This document shows positions 34,001 to 42,041 of a stretch of DNA of 64,000 bases, piece by piece. Below the pieces are notes generated by a model. That model saw only the letters and a list, made by a program, of their open reading frames with translations, was not told the DNA's origin and searched no databases. Location of the stretch: the NCBI RefSeq assembly GCF_009674535.1, contig NZ_WKJK01000006.1, forward strand, positions 343,556-407,555. Reading direction: 5' to 3'. Source of the stretch: Duganella guangzhouensis. Its GTDB lineage: Bacteria > Pseudomonadota > Gammaproteobacteria > Burkholderiales > Burkholderiaceae_D. The translations under genes and the position numbers were made by a program. Positions within the stretch are counted from its first letter, which is position 1, and each line of letters begins with the position of its first letter.

Positions 34001-37000
34001 ACGCTGGCGCCGACGGTGGTGGGCGCCAGCGTGTCGATGCTGATCGATGGCGTGGAGCCGGCGCCGCCGCTGTTGCCGGCCAGGTCGGTGTAGCTGCCGT
34101 TGGCGACGGTGATGCCGACCGTGCCGCTGGCCACGCCCGCATACGGCGTCAGCACGGCGGTGTACACCAGCGGATTGGCGGTGGCGGTGAAGCCGCTCAG
34201 CGCACCATTGGTGACCAGCACGTCGCCCGAGGTGAAACCCACCGGCGCTTCGCTGAAGGTGAAGGTGATGGTGGCGGTATCGCCGCTGTGCACCGCCGAC
34301 GCGCTGCTGGTGATGGCCAGCGTCGGCGCCTTGGTGTCGACCACGATCAGCGGCGAGGCGCCGGCGCCACCATTGTTGCCAAAGCTGTCCTTGTAGCTGC
34401 CGCCGGTGACGGTGATCGAGGCGGTGGCGCTGACGTTGCTGCCCGGCGTGAACAGCGCCGTGTAGATGCCGTTGCCCTGGTTGGTCAGCCCGCTGATGGT
34501 GCCGCCGCTGGTGACGATGTCGCTGGCGGTGAAGCCACTCGGCGTGGTGCTGAAAGTGAAGGTGATGTTGGCAGTCTCGCCGGTTTTGAGCGCGGCCGCG
34601 TCGCTGGTGATCAGCACGCTCGGTCCCATCGTGTTGATGGTGATCGCGGCCGAGCTGGCGCCGGCGCCGGTGTTGCCGGCCAGGTCGGTGTAACTGCCTG
34701 CGGTCAGCGATACGCTGCCCAGCAGGCCGCTGGCGCCGACGTTGGGCGTAAACTCCACCGTGTACACCTTGGGATTGGCGGTGGCGGTCAGATTGGCCAG
34801 CGTGCCGCCAACCGCGGTCAGGTCGGACAGGATCAAGCTGGCGTCATCCGGGGCTTCGCTGAAGGTAATCGTGACGATCGCGCTTTCGCCGCTCTTCAGT
34901 GCGCTGACGTTGCTGCTCAGCGTGACCGTGGGCGCGGTGGTGTCCAGCACATAGGCGCTGCTGCTGGCGGCGCCGGCATTGCCGGCGGCATCGACCACGC
35001 GCACCTGCAGCGTGTTGCTGCCGCTGAGGGTCTGGTTGGACAAGCTCCACGCCGCGCTGCCGGTGCTGCCGCTGGCGGTGAGCCAGGTGGTGCCGTTGTT
35101 GAGCGAGACTTCGACATGCTCGTCCGCCGCCAGCACCGCGCTCAGCGTGCCGCCGATGGTTTGCTGCGCCGCCGTCTTGGTGATCAGATCGGTACTGCTG
35201 GCGCCGGTGTCGGCCGAGAACAGCACCGTGGAACCGGTGGTGGTGGGCGCCGTGGTGTCCAGCGCATAGCTGGCCGACAGCGGCGTGCTGCTGCCGCCGG
35301 CATTGGTGACGCGCACCTGCAATGTGCCGGCGCCGCTCAGCGTCTGGCTGGCCAGCGACCAGCTGGTGCTGCCGACGCTGGCGCTGGCGCTGGTCCAGGT
35401 GCTGCCGTTGTCGAGCGAGACTTCGACCGTCTCGCCGCTGGCCAGGCCGGCGCTGAGCGTGCCCGAAATGGTTTGCGCGGCGGTCTTGGTGATCAGATCG
35501 GTGCTGCTGATGCCGGTATCGGCCGAGAAGGCCACGCTCAGCGCCACAGTGCCGCTAGGCGCGGCCGACACCACGCTGGTGGCGGCATTGCTGACGATGA
35601 CGCTGCCATCGTTGATGCTGACCGTGAAGGTGGTGGTGGCGTTCAGCCCGGCCGTGCTCTGGTAGATCAGCTGCTGCAAGGCGGTCTGCGCCGCGCCGGG
35701 CGCCACCGCCGACAGCGTGTAGCTGACGCCGCCATCGGTGGTGACGAAGCCCGACGCGCTCAGCGAGGCCGGCGTGAACGCGCCCTTGGCCGCGCTGTCC
35801 GGCGTGATGGTGACGATGACAGTGGCGCCCACATCCGGATCGCTCAGCGTGACGCTGGAGAATGGATGCAGGGTGCCGCCGGCGGCGACGTTCTGCGCCG
35901 CCGCCGTGCCGCTCAGCACCGGCGCATCGTTGACCGAGGTGGCGGTGATGACGGTGGAGGTGTTGGTGGCGCTGACCAGGCCAAAGGCATCGGTGGCCTT
36001 GATGGTGAAGGTGGTCGCGATGCCGACCCCGACCGAGGCCTGATTGGCGGTGGGGGTGAAGGTCAGCGCCTTCAGCGCCGTCGTCAGCGCGGCCGGGCTC
36101 ATGGCGCTCAGCGTGTAACTGCCGTTGCTGCCGGACAGGCCGCTGCCGCTCAGCGTGCCGTTGGCGGCGTTGAAGCTGATCGTCATGCTGACGTTGTCGC
36201 CATTGATGTCGGCCACCGTGACGTTGGCAAACGGCTTGATGGTGGCGTTGTCGTTGACCGCGCCGGCCGCCGCGCCGCTGATGGTGGGCGCGCTGTTGAC
36301 GGTATTGGTCACCGCCACGCCGACGCCGGCCACCGCCGTGTTGGCATTGCCGATCACGCTGTTCCAGTCATCGCCCGCCGACAGCACATAACTGGTGCCG
36401 CCGGCCGAGATGGTACCGTTCTTGTTCAGCAAGGCCTCCACCGCCGCCACGTCGGCGCCGGACAGCGTGATCGCGAACGAGGTGGAGCTGATCACGTCCA
36501 CATTGCCGGTGGTGCTGAGCGTGCGCGTGACGCCGCCCTCGCCCTTGAAGGTCAGCTTGCTGACGGTGACGTCGTTGGTGGCGCCGGCAATGCCCACCAG
36601 GTTGGCGCCGGTGACGGTCAGCACATGGGTGGTGGCGTCGTAGCTGGCCGAGGTGATGGTCGGCAACTGCACATTGCTGACCGTGACCGGGTTGCCGGTC
36701 AGGTCGGCGCCGTTACTGAGGTTGCTGTCCCAGTTGGCGGCGGCCGCGACATTAAAGGTGGTGCCGTCAACGCTGGACCCGCCGTTGTTATTCAGCAGGC
36801 CGTTGATGGCCAGCTTGTCGGCCGCGTTCAGCGTGATGCTGGCGGCGGTGGTGCTGGTGGCGCTGACCACCGGCGAGGTCAGCGTGTAGGTCGCGCCATT
36901 GGCGCCGGTGAGGGTCAGCTTGCTCGGATCGATGGCGTCGCCGGCGCGGATGCCGACCGCGGTCAGGTTCAACACCCCGGTGTTGGCGTTGTAGGCGGCC

Positions 37001-38091
37001 GAGGTGATGCTGTTGGCCACGCGCGCGTTGGCGATGGTGATGTCGTCGATGCCGACCTCGAAGCCGAGCGGATTGACGATGCGAATGCCGTAGATGCCCT
37101 TGAAGTCGGCCATGGCGGCAAAGTTCAGCAGGCCGTACTCGTTTATCACCAGGCTGGTCAGCGAGACGCCGACGCCGGTCGGCTGGTAATTGGCATCCAG
37201 CGCGTACACGGTAAAGATCACGGTGCCCAGCAGGTTGCCGACCAGGCTGCCACTGCCGAGGTTGACGCTGACCATGTCAAACACGCCGCTGTTGGCGCGC
37301 AGATCGACATAGTTGACCGGCGACAGCAGTGTGCCATTGACGGTCAGGCGGTCGTCGTTCAGCGGCACGCCCAGCAGGCTGGTGCCGTTGGCGTTGACCA
37401 TGCTGATGCCGCCGCCGTTCGAGCTTTGCGCGTAAACGTCCAGCCCCAGGCCGAGAATGTTGTTGACGTGGACCACCGCGCCGGCCGCCAGGCCGGTGGT
37501 GTTGAGCAGCGTGACATCGGCACTGGTGTTGAAGGTGATAGTGCCATTGCTGCCGCCATTGACCAGCGCCAGCGTGGACGCATACGCCTGCTCGGCCACG
37601 CTGGACAACACGCTGGCGGCCTCGATGCTGCCGGTATTGGCTTCCAAATCCCAGTTGGCGCCCAGCAGCGTGCTGCCGGTGGTGTCGGTCGACGCCGCGA
37701 CATCGGCGCCGGTGGCCTGGGCCAGGCTGCCGATGAAGGCCAGGCCATCGTCGCTGGCGGCCACGTCGCAGCCGTACAGCAGCAGATCGCCGCCCTCGCG
37801 CAGCGCGGCGCCCCATTCGGTCAACGCATCTTCATAGGCGGCCAGGTTGTCGGCGCTCAGCACGGTCTTGCCGAGCTGGATCTGACCGTCGGCGCCATGC
37901 GACACAATCTGGATGCTATCCAGTCCCTCGTACTGACGCAGCACGGTGGCAATCTGTTCCACGCCATCGCGCCATGAAACCAGTTTAACTACCAGTACAT
38001 CATCCGCCACGCCGGCTGCCAATGTGGCGGCACCGATCACGCCCGCATCGATGAACAGCACAGAGTGGTACGTATTCGTTTGCATACTCAT
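25012..38091 (-). CDS. giant Ig-repeat RTX surface protein (about 4359 aa), probable type I secretion substrate
   Basis: Start ATG 38091 has GGAGAAGCAAG just upstream. Order: DUF4347 domain (about 7-170; VLFIDAGV, IQIVSHGADGQIQLG, GGDLLLYGCDVA); two SwmB-like and cadherin-like regions (about 350-840); then about 850-3680 a tandem array in which I count ten Big_13-like units (FSADTGxxxxDLITKTAxQTISGTL) and eighteen Big_12-like units (ALKAGETATITFTFSEAP, TANPLVYTAxFTP). C-terminally there are RTX nonapeptides (about 3920-3985; GGDGDDSLAGGAGDDHL) and two DUF4214 segments (about 4027-4130 and 4237-4359). There is no Sec signal. Such proteins are exported by TolC-type type I systems and act as adhesins or matrix proteins. 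No secretion genes lie in the window. Confidence 0.93.
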   Translation of the reverse strand: MSMQTNTYHSVLFIDAGVIGAATLAAGVADDVLVVKLVSWRDGVEQIATVLRQYEGLDSIQIVSHGADGQIQLGKTVLSADNLAAYEDALTEWGAALREGGDLLLYGCDVAASDDGLAFIGSLAQATGADVAASTDTTGSTLLGANWDLEANTGSIEAASVLSSVAEQAYASTLALVNGGSNGTITFNTSADVTLLNTTGLAAGAVVHVNNILGLGLDVYAQSSNGGGISMVNANGTSLLGVPLNDDRLTVNGTLLSPVNYVDLRANSGVFDMVSVNLGSGSLVGNLLGTVIFTVYALDANYQPTGVGVSLTSLVINEYGLLNFAAMADFKGIYGIRIVNPLGFEVGIDDITIANARVANSITSAAYNANTGVLNLTAVGIRAGDAIDPSKLTLTGANGATYTLTSPVVSATSTTAASITLNAADKLAINGLLNNNGGSSVDGTTFNVAAAANWDSNLSNGADLTGNPVTVSNVQLPTITSASYDATTHVLTVTGANLVGIAGATNDVTVSKLTFKGEGGVTRTLSTTGNVDVISSTSFAITLSGADVAAVEALLNKNGTISAGGTSYVLSAGDDWNSVIGNANTAVAGVGVAVTNTVNSAPTISGAAAGAVNDNATIKPFANVTVADINGDNVSMTISFNAANGTLSGSGLSGSNGSYTLSAMSPAALTTALKALTFTPTANQASVGVGIATTFTIKATDAFGLVSATNTSTVITATSVNDAPVLSGTAAAQNVAAGGTLHPFSSVTLSDPDVGATVIVTITPDSAAKGAFTPASLSASGFVTTDGGVSYTLSAVAPGAAQTALQQLIYQSTAGLNATTTFTVSINDGSVIVSNAATSVVSAAPSGTVALSVAFSADTGISSTDLITKTAAQTISGTLSAGLASGETVEVSLDNGSTWTSASASVGSTSWSLASQTLSGAGTLQVRVTNAGGSSTPLSASYALDTTAPTTTGSTVLFSADTGASSTDLITKTAAQQTIGGTLSAVLAADEHVEVSLNNGTTWLTASGSTGSAAWSLSNQTLSGSNTLQVRVVDAAGNAGAASSSAYVLDTTAPTVTLSSNVSALKSGESAIVTITFSEAPDDASLILSDLTAVGGTLANLTATANPKVYTVEFTPNVGASGLLGSVSLTAGSYTDLAGNTGAGASSAAITINTMGPSVLITSDAAALKTGETANITFTFSTTPSGFTASDIVTSGGTISGLTNQGNGIYTALFTPGSNVSATASITVTGGSYKDSFGNNGGAGASPLIVVDTKAPTLAITSSASAVHSGDTATITFTFSEAPVGFTSGDVLVTNGALSGFTATANPLVYTAVLTPYAGVASGTVGITVANGSYTDLAGNSGGAGSTPSISIDTLAPTTVGASVSFSADTGISSSDLITKTAAQTVSGTLSAALVSGETVQVSLDNGNTWVNASASTGSTNWTLSGRTLSGSDTLQVRVNDAAGNHGAAWSAAYVLDTTAPTATVSSDLAALKAGQSATLTFSFSEAPSNFTVSSLTVSGGTVSGLTATVDPLVYTATFTPTSNQSGVTATVQVKAGGYIDAAGNNGQASATTPIVINTTVPSLIITSNDTALKAGETATLTFTFTSPPTGFTASDINYSNGTLSGFTVTANPLVYTALFTPDTNLGSGAAAISVGTGSYTDAFGNAGTGASAPAISIDTLAPTVAITSNVSAVKAGETAIVTFTFSEAPTGFTASDVVTTGGTLSGLVATSGNPLVYTATFTPTAGIQNVNASITIASGAFADAAGNSNTGVLTPPISIDTQAPTAVASTVVFSSDSGTSASDLVTNDNSQTITGTLASALGAGETVEVSLDNGVTWTSASGAGSAWTLTGQTLSGSDTLKVRVTDAAGNHGPSASFSYVLDTTPPSVSIASNASALKAGDTATITFTFSEAPNGFDLNDITAGSGVLSNLVQTANPLVYTATYTPNPGVNGVNDAVAVTSGSYTDKAGNAGNGGSSGTIAVDTQAPTNSGASVVFSNDSGAADLVTNVAGQTISGTLNANLQAGETVEVSLNNGSSWITASSSTGSGNWSLAGQTLTTGSGHSVQVRVSDAAGNHGTPYSAAYTLDQSAPSLVISSSKLALNSADTPLITFTFSEAPIAFTASSINVTGGTLSGFTVTANPLVYTALFTPVAGQSAGVGAISVTAGAYTDLAANNGLGAAAPGISYSTVAPGVAIFSDVSALKAGDTANITFKFSSSPVGFALGNVAVSGGLLSSFAATADPLIYTAVFTAYNGVASGSGTISIANGSFSDGQGNPGVGGSMTAISIDTLAPTLSISSSASALNSSGTATITFTFSEEPALFTLGDVSATYGTVSNLVQTANPLVYTALFTPAANLAGNTAVISVAAGAYADLAGNGGGVGNSPGISIDTLAPVLANGSVTFSADTGSSGTDLITKTPGQIISGTLSGGVLAAGDVVEVSLNNGTTWQTATSIVGGIGWSLSGQTLTGTGTVQVRVSDSNGNHGAVITTNYVLDNTAPTVSVSSDSATLKAGQSAIITFTFSEAVSGFTVGDLIASGGTLSGFTATANPQVYTVVLTPTPGLNGNASVTLGNSLYTDIAGNAGGGGSSPTISVDTLAPTLSISSSASALKIGETATITFTFSDAPSAFALGDIGASNGTLSALSATANPLVYTATFTPTTGTAAANAVISVAGSVYADAAGNNGASVSSAPIAVDTLAPTTAAVAVSFSADNGGSFTDLVTNATAQIITGTLNTSLVAGEQVQVSLNNGVSWLNAVSTGPGSWALTPQSLTGSGTLQVRVVDTAGNSGPAFSAGYVLDLVAPTMTITSSASALKAGETALLTFTFSEAPSNFTVGDLVAINGNLSAFGVTANPLVYTAVLTPTAGLAGGAGSGVTLAAGMYTDLAGNAGAAVSSPLISIDTAPPVLNISSSSTSLKIGESAVITFSFSELPIGFTLGDISVSGGTLSGFGLTANPLVYTALFTPTPGQASGTASISVAAGSFLDGAGNAGALTTLSGIAYSTLAPTTTGGTVIFSNDNGSNLLDLVTNNNQQDISGVLSTVLQSGESVEVSLDNGATWSTATSAVGSALWNLPGTVTLTGSGVLQVRVTDASGNHGAATSSAYVLDTTAPGMTVSANVATLKYGDTGTLTFTFTEAPQFFTAGDIVASGLTISNFSATANPLVYTASFTPVLNWGGAFGVSVLAGTYSDLAGNLGTAASGPTLTVDSTPPSLLISSSLASLKAGDTALITFTFSEAPQGFAAGDVTVTGGTLSGFTATANPLVYTAVFTPTSGTAAGTASVTVAPNVYSDLAGNGGLGGSVSGISLDTLAPLATASGTPTFLHDTGSSGTDLITSVASQTVSGNLSLPLATGERVQVSLDDGANWDYAIVSGTSWSYDTVLTGSGVLRVRVIDAAGNHSAESASAYALDQSTPTVTITSNVGTANGVTPAVITFTFSEPPVGFSNADITVGGGTLSAVTATSDPKVYTALFTPSTGVASGSATIAVGGAYADAAGNAGGAGSIPGLQIDTVAPSASAGGLTFFTDSGTDGDLITNEPQQTLQGDLSTALVAGDAVQISYDGGVTWETVTTAIGDTRWSVTKTLSGSGTLQVRVIDAAGNFSTAYSANYTIDTDAPTVTLSGSTPRVTQGGSVVVTLTLSEPGLLTQADLFVTGGTISGFNGSGTTYHVTITPPANSTTPIVINVGGSVFNDVAGNGNAGGLLIVPVNTNAPPTTPSGTTSTVDGVEITTLTGTDSRTGLATRTVTVPNITSSRPEDSTTTHANLADIPLGLGANGTAPATSLVVSVPIGVGFAASGPSSLLSGALAELDLIGRIDDHTTAGQATRAAMEAQAQAFLDSLDPSVQLQHATLTMSATSGAADAVVIVNGADAVATASAGNAQAAAALLDNTAIALVVDARSLPSNIGLQLDDVHFAAIIGAANVQGGAGQNFFIGDGEAQRIWLSTGADNDTLYGNGGNDILGTAAGNDYLDGGDGDDSLAGGAGDDHLVGGAGNDVLQGGRSDSGQWQFYLKDGKVVATHQIALAGSTVTETVTAAELDASQALLTFVEGKATWLENLSLMYHTVFDRVPDLPGLNTWSQHESSLQVQAENMLTSVEASNSVMKLSAHDYVATLLQNSLGVTPTEAALAPYLATLTAASDSLSARASVFVEIATSDAHRALYITDSGAPLGGELVTQEQGWLLGSGDDRLEGGAGSDLLVGGDGTDTVVYSGAAAAYSLALGSAGEVKIGDADGALDTIRQIELGEFSDGTLDLSFTQTAASTLQDIGMLYHLTLGRAGDFAGFLSWVDSGRTDSSLAAGFIESVEFIQRYGTQDDQTFINALYQNATQHDADATTLAQWDTYLDSHSRADLVNALAHDATLVGTQFASGNMSLIGGL

Positions 38092-38329
38092 CTTGCTTCT
38101 CCGCATCATTCCGGGTCTGTATCGATTATGAGTAGCTTCAAATGGATTACCAAATTTTCCGTTTTGCCAAAGGCTTTGTCCGGGACCGCAAACATGAGGT
38201 CTTCTGGCGCACAGAGCGCAAGCTGCGCTTTTGTTAAAATGCTGGTCTTGCCGCCTTTCGGCGAGTTCCGCCAATTTCGGTTACTCTCTGCACCAATAAT
38301 TTATTTGCTGCACCAGAAAGGATTTCAAA

Positions 38330-39928
38330 TTGCCAACTCTTTTGACACGACGCCTGGCCTTGCTGGCCGATGAAAAACACCGCGCCGTGCTGGCAGGCGG
38401 CTTGCGCGGCATCGAGCGGGAGACCTTGCGCGTGGACCGCGCCGGCCACCTGGCCCATAGCCCGCATCCGGCGGCCATGGGGTCGGCATTGACGCATCCG
38501 CAAATCACCACCGATTACGCTGAAACCCTGCTGGAATTCATTACCCCGGCCGAAAAAGACATCGCCGACACCATCGCCAAGCTGGACGGCATCCACCGCT
38601 ACGCCTATAGCAAGCTGGGCGACGAGCTGCTGTGGAGCCAGTCGATGCCATGCCAGCTGCCGCCGGAAGAGCAAATTGAAATCGCCTGGTATGGCAGCTC
38701 CAACCTGGGCACGCTCAAGCATGTGTACCGGCGCGGCCTGGCGCTGCGCTATGGCAAGGCGATGCAGTGCATCGCCGGCATCCATTACAACTACTCGCTG
38801 GACGAACGCCTGTGGCGCGTGCTGGCCGAGAACGAAGTCAGCGGCAAGCGTCTGAGCCCGCGCTCCTTCCAGTCGGAGTCGTACTTTGCCGCCATCCGCA
38901 ATTTCCGCCGCTATAGCTGGCTGCTGATGTATCTGTTCGGCGCCTCGCCGGTGCTGTCGTCCGGCTTCCTGCGCGGCCGCGCACACAAGCTGGAAACGCT
39001 GTCGGACGACACCCTGTATCTGCCATACGCGACCAGCCTGCGCATGAGCGATCTCGGTTACCAGAACGATGCGCAATCCGGCCTGCGTCCGCACGAGAAC
39101 TGCCTGGACAGCTACGTCGCCACCATGACCAAGGCGGTCAACCAGCCGTACGAGCCGTACGCCAAGCTGGGCACCAAGCGCGATGGCGAATGGATACAGC
39201 TGAACACCAACGTGCTGCAGATCGAAAACGAGTACTACTCGACCATCCGCCCGAAACGCGTGATCCAGACCGGCGAACGGCCGATCCAGGCGCTGTGCGC
39301 GCGCGGCGTGCAATACATTGAAGTGCGCTGCATGGACGTCGATCCATTCGAACCGGTCGGCATCAACGTCCAGACCGGCCGCTTCCTCGACGCCTTCCTG
39401 CTGTTCTGCGCACTGGAAGAAAGCCCGACCACCACGCCGGAACAGGGCGCGGTATACGCTGACAACTTCGCCCGCACCGTGAAGGAAGGTCGCCGTCCCG
39501 GCCTGACGCTGCGTAACGGCGACAACGAGGTACCACTGACGGTGTGGGGCGCCGAGCTGCTGGAGCGTATTCGTCCAGTGGCCGAGCTGCTCGACGCGCT
39601 GCGCGGCGACAGCGTCCACCGCGACGCGCTGACGGCGCAAGCGGCCAAGCTGCAAGATGCCTCGCTGACGCCATCGGCGCGGGTGCTGGAAGCGCTGAAA
39701 GCGCACGGCAATTCCTTTAACGCCTTCGCGCTGGCGCAAAGCGAACAGCATGCGGCCTACTTCCGCAGCCACGCGCCGAGCGCCGAGGAAGCGGCCCACT
39801 TCGACCAGCTGGCCGCCGTGTCGCTGGCCGAGCAGGCCGAGATGGAAGCGGCGCCGCAAATCAACTTTGACGATTACGTGGCCGCCTACCGCGCCAGCAA
39901 CCTGTGTCAGTCGCGGGCTTGCGACTGA
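38330..39928 (+). CDS. gshA: glutamate-cysteine ligase
   Basis: First step of glutathione synthesis, ATP-dependent joining of glutamate and cysteine; 532 residues, near E. coli GshA (518). Recognisable segments are [13 protein letters not shown] (substrate and ATP site), [18 protein letters not shown] and the central [20 protein letters not shown]. The start is an unusual TTG at 38330, supported by AAGGA eight bases upstream and by the conserved region beginning soon after. It is divergent from the giant surface-protein gene and followed one base after its stop by the next gene. Confidence 0.95.
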   Translation: MPTLLTRRLALLADEKHRAVLAGGLRGIERETLRVDRAGHLAHSPHPAAMGSALTHPQITTDYAETLLEFITPAEKDIADTIAKLDGIHRYAYSKLGDELLWSQSMPCQLPPEEQIEIAWYGSSNLGTLKHVYRRGLALRYGKAMQCIAGIHYNYSLDERLWRVLAENEVSGKRLSPRSFQSESYFAAIRNFRRYSWLLMYLFGASPVLSSGFLRGRAHKLETLSDDTLYLPYATSLRMSDLGYQNDAQSGLRPHENCLDSYVATMTKAVNQPYEPYAKLGTKRDGEWIQLNTNVLQIENEYYSTIRPKRVIQTGERPIQALCARGVQYIEVRCMDVDPFEPVGINVQTGRFLDAFLLFCALEESPTTTPEQGAVYADNFARTVKEGRRPGLTLRNGDNEVPLTVWGAELLERIRPVAELLDALRGDSVHRDALTAQAAKLQDASLTPSARVLEALKAHGNSFNAFALAQSEQHAAYFRSHAPSAEEAAHFDQLAAVSLAEQAEMEAAPQINFDDYVAAYRASNLCQSRACD

Positions 39929-39929
39929 C

Positions 39930-40973
39930 ATGCTCACCTTCTACAACGAACTGCACGCACAGCATCGCGGCAAGCACGAGATGTTCCGTGGCGAGCTGGT
40001 GCCCTGCTTTGAAAAGCCGGAGCGTGCGGATTCGGTGTTGGCGGAGCTGGGCCGGCGTGGCCTGGGCCGCATCGTCACGCCGCATGGCGTGCCCTTGATG
40101 TCGCTGGAGCGCATCCACACGCCGCGCTATCTGCACTTTCTGCGCAGTGCCTGGAACGAATGGGTGGCGCTGGACCCGGCCAACGCCAAGAAGGACGCCT
40201 TCCCGTCGGTGTGGCCGGTGCGCACGCTGCGCGACGACATTGAACCGGAAAACTTCAGCGCGCGTATGGGCTTGTACTCGATGGACAGCGGCACGCCGCT
40301 GACCGCCGGCACCTGGACCGCCGCCAAGACCGGCGCCGATTGCGCCGTCAACGCCGCGCATGCGCTGCGGCTGGGCGAACGCGGCGCGTTTGTGCTGAGC
40401 CGTCCGCCGGGCCATCACGCCGGCGCGGATTTTTTTGGTGGTTACTGCTTCCTGAACAATGCCGCGCTGGCGGCGCAGCACATGCTGGATGACGGTGCGC
40501 GCAAAGTCGCCATCATCGACATCGACTACCACCATGGCAACGGCACGCAGAGTATCTTCTATCACCGCGACGACGTGCTGTTCATTTCGATCCACGCCGA
40601 CCCGCGCTTTGAATATCCGTTTTATCTGGGCCATGCCGACGAGCGCGGCGAAGGCGCCGGCCATGGCTACAACCTGAATTTACCGCTGCCGGCTGGCAGC
40701 AGCACCCAGGCGTGGATGGCGGCGCTGGAAACCGCCTGCATCCGTATCGGCAGCTTCGCGCCGGATGCGCTGGTGGTGTCGTTAGGCGTCGACACCTTCG
40801 CCGGCGATCCGCTATCGCGCTTCAAACTGCAAAGCGCGGACTACCTGAAGATCGGCGAACGCCTGGCGTGGCTGGGCAAACCGACCGCCTTCATCTTCGA
40901 AGGCGGCTACGCGGTCAAGGAACTCGGCGTCAACGTGGTCAACGTGCTTGAGGGCTACGAGACAGCGCTTTGA
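39930..40973 (+). CDS. histone deacetylase family protein (class II HDAC-like amidohydrolase)
   Basis: A 347-residue zinc amidohydrolase related to acetoin-utilisation protein AcuC, acetylpolyamine amidohydrolase and class II HDACs. Zinc and catalytic motifs are RPPGHHAG (tandem His), IIDIDYHHGNGTQ, and GGYAVKELG with the late Tyr. The C-terminal half retains LVVSLGVDTFAGDPLSRF. It starts one base after the gshA stop, so it is likely co-transcribed. The start ATG 39930 gives MLTFYNELHAQHRGKHEMF, typical for this subgroup. Substrate cannot be assigned. The 3' end overlaps the convergent hydrolase gene by 35 bases. Confidence 0.92.
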   Translation: MLTFYNELHAQHRGKHEMFRGELVPCFEKPERADSVLAELGRRGLGRIVTPHGVPLMSLERIHTPRYLHFLRSAWNEWVALDPANAKKDAFPSVWPVRTLRDDIEPENFSARMGLYSMDSGTPLTAGTWTAAKTGADCAVNAAHALRLGERGAFVLSRPPGHHAGADFFGGYCFLNNAALAAQHMLDDGARKVAIIDIDYHHGNGTQSIFYHRDDVLFISIHADPRFEYPFYLGHADERGEGAGHGYNLNLPLPAGSSTQAWMAALETACIRIGSFAPDALVVSLGVDTFAGDPLSRFKLQSADYLKIGERLAWLGKPTAFIFEGGYAVKELGVNVVNVLEGYETAL

Positions 40974-41991
40974 AGACGTAATCGGTCAGCAGCTTCTCGC
41001 TGATCGCGTGCGGCTGGCGCACCTGGAAGTTGGTGGTGGTGATGACCACCACCGCGCGCTGTTCCGGGATCAGCACCACCTTGTTGCCGCCGCTGCCGGA
41101 CATCATCGCGGTGCGGTACGTGGCGCCGTCCTGCTTGAAGCTCTTCAGCCACCACAGATAGCCGTACTCGGTATCGTCATCCACCTTGGCGTGCGGTGAC
41201 AGCGATTGTTTTACCCACCCGGCCGAGACCACGCGCTTGCCGTTCCATAGGCCGCCGTTCAGATAAAGCTCGCCCAGCTTGAGCAGGTCGCGGCTGCGCA
41301 AGCCGATACCGCCGCCGGTCATGGCCGGGCCGGCGGGCGTGTACTGCCACTTCACTTTCGTGATGCCCAGTGGAGAGAACAGGGTGCGTGCCGCGAATTG
41401 GTCGGTTTTTTCGCCGGTGGCTTTTTCCAGCACCGGGCCGAGCATGGTGGGACCGGCGGTGCAGTAGGAAAAGCTGCGACCGTAGGGCGAGTCCTGCGGC
41501 TTGGTGACCCAGTCGGCAAAGCCGCGCACCGGCAGATCCAAGGCGAACTGGGTCCAGTCCTCCAGCAGATACATGGCTTCCTCGTTCCCGCGCGAGAACT
41601 GGTTCTGGTCATCGCACTCCAGCAAAGAGCTCATGGTGAGGAAATCCTCGACCGTGATTTTCTCTTTGCGCGGATCGGGATAACGCACCGGATGCTTTTC
41701 GGGGAAGTAGGAGAACACCGGCGCATCGAGTTTCAGCTTGCCCTGATCGATGGCGATCCCCACCAGCATATCGGTGATGCTCTTGCCGACCGAGCGCGTA
41801 TTGCGCAACCCCTCGGCACCATCATTATCGAAATACGCCTCGTGAACCAGCTTGCCATCCTGTGAGATCAGGACGCTGGTGATTTGTTTGAAGTCCCCTT
41901 TTTTGATGGCCGCATCCATCTCTTCCAGTGGCGATGCGGCGGCGACGATACAGCATGAGGCAAGGAACAACGTCAGCAAAGTGCGTGTCAT
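40939..41991 (-). CDS. serine hydrolase of the beta-lactamase/penicillin-binding family
   Basis: A 350-residue exported protein with a signal peptide (MTRTLLTLFLASCCIVAAAS). The S-x-x-K nucleophile motif is SVGKSI, the second motif position holds Tyr in SYCTAG in place of Y-x-N, and a late GSGGNK stands where KTG/HTG is expected. This matches the beta-lactamase-related (PF00144) esterases and peptidases rather than a resistance enzyme. ATG 41991 is supported by GGAGCGCTAC; an in-frame ATG at 42003 is weaker. An AraC regulator gene lies 50 bases upstream on the same strand. Confidence 0.88.
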   Translation of the reverse strand: MTRTLLTLFLASCCIVAAASPLEEMDAAIKKGDFKQITSVLISQDGKLVHEAYFDNDGAEGLRNTRSVGKSITDMLVGIAIDQGKLKLDAPVFSYFPEKHPVRYPDPRKEKITVEDFLTMSSLLECDDQNQFSRGNEEAMYLLEDWTQFALDLPVRGFADWVTKPQDSPYGRSFSYCTAGPTMLGPVLEKATGEKTDQFAARTLFSPLGITKVKWQYTPAGPAMTGGGIGLRSRDLLKLGELYLNGGLWNGKRVVSAGWVKQSLSPHAKVDDDTEYGYLWWLKSFKQDGATYRTAMMSGSGGNKVVLIPEQRAVVVITTTNFQVRQPHAISEKLLTDYVFKALSRSPQAR

Positions 41992-42041
41992 GTAGCGCTC
42001 CATGGAAAAAGACCAGCGTTCATGATAGGCCAAGTCGATGA

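Noticed and set aside
40939..41991. Antibiotic-resistance beta-lactamase
   Set aside because: Motifs fit the broad PF00144 esterase/peptidase group (SVGK, SYCT in place of Y-x-N, GSGGNK); nothing points to a resistance enzyme.
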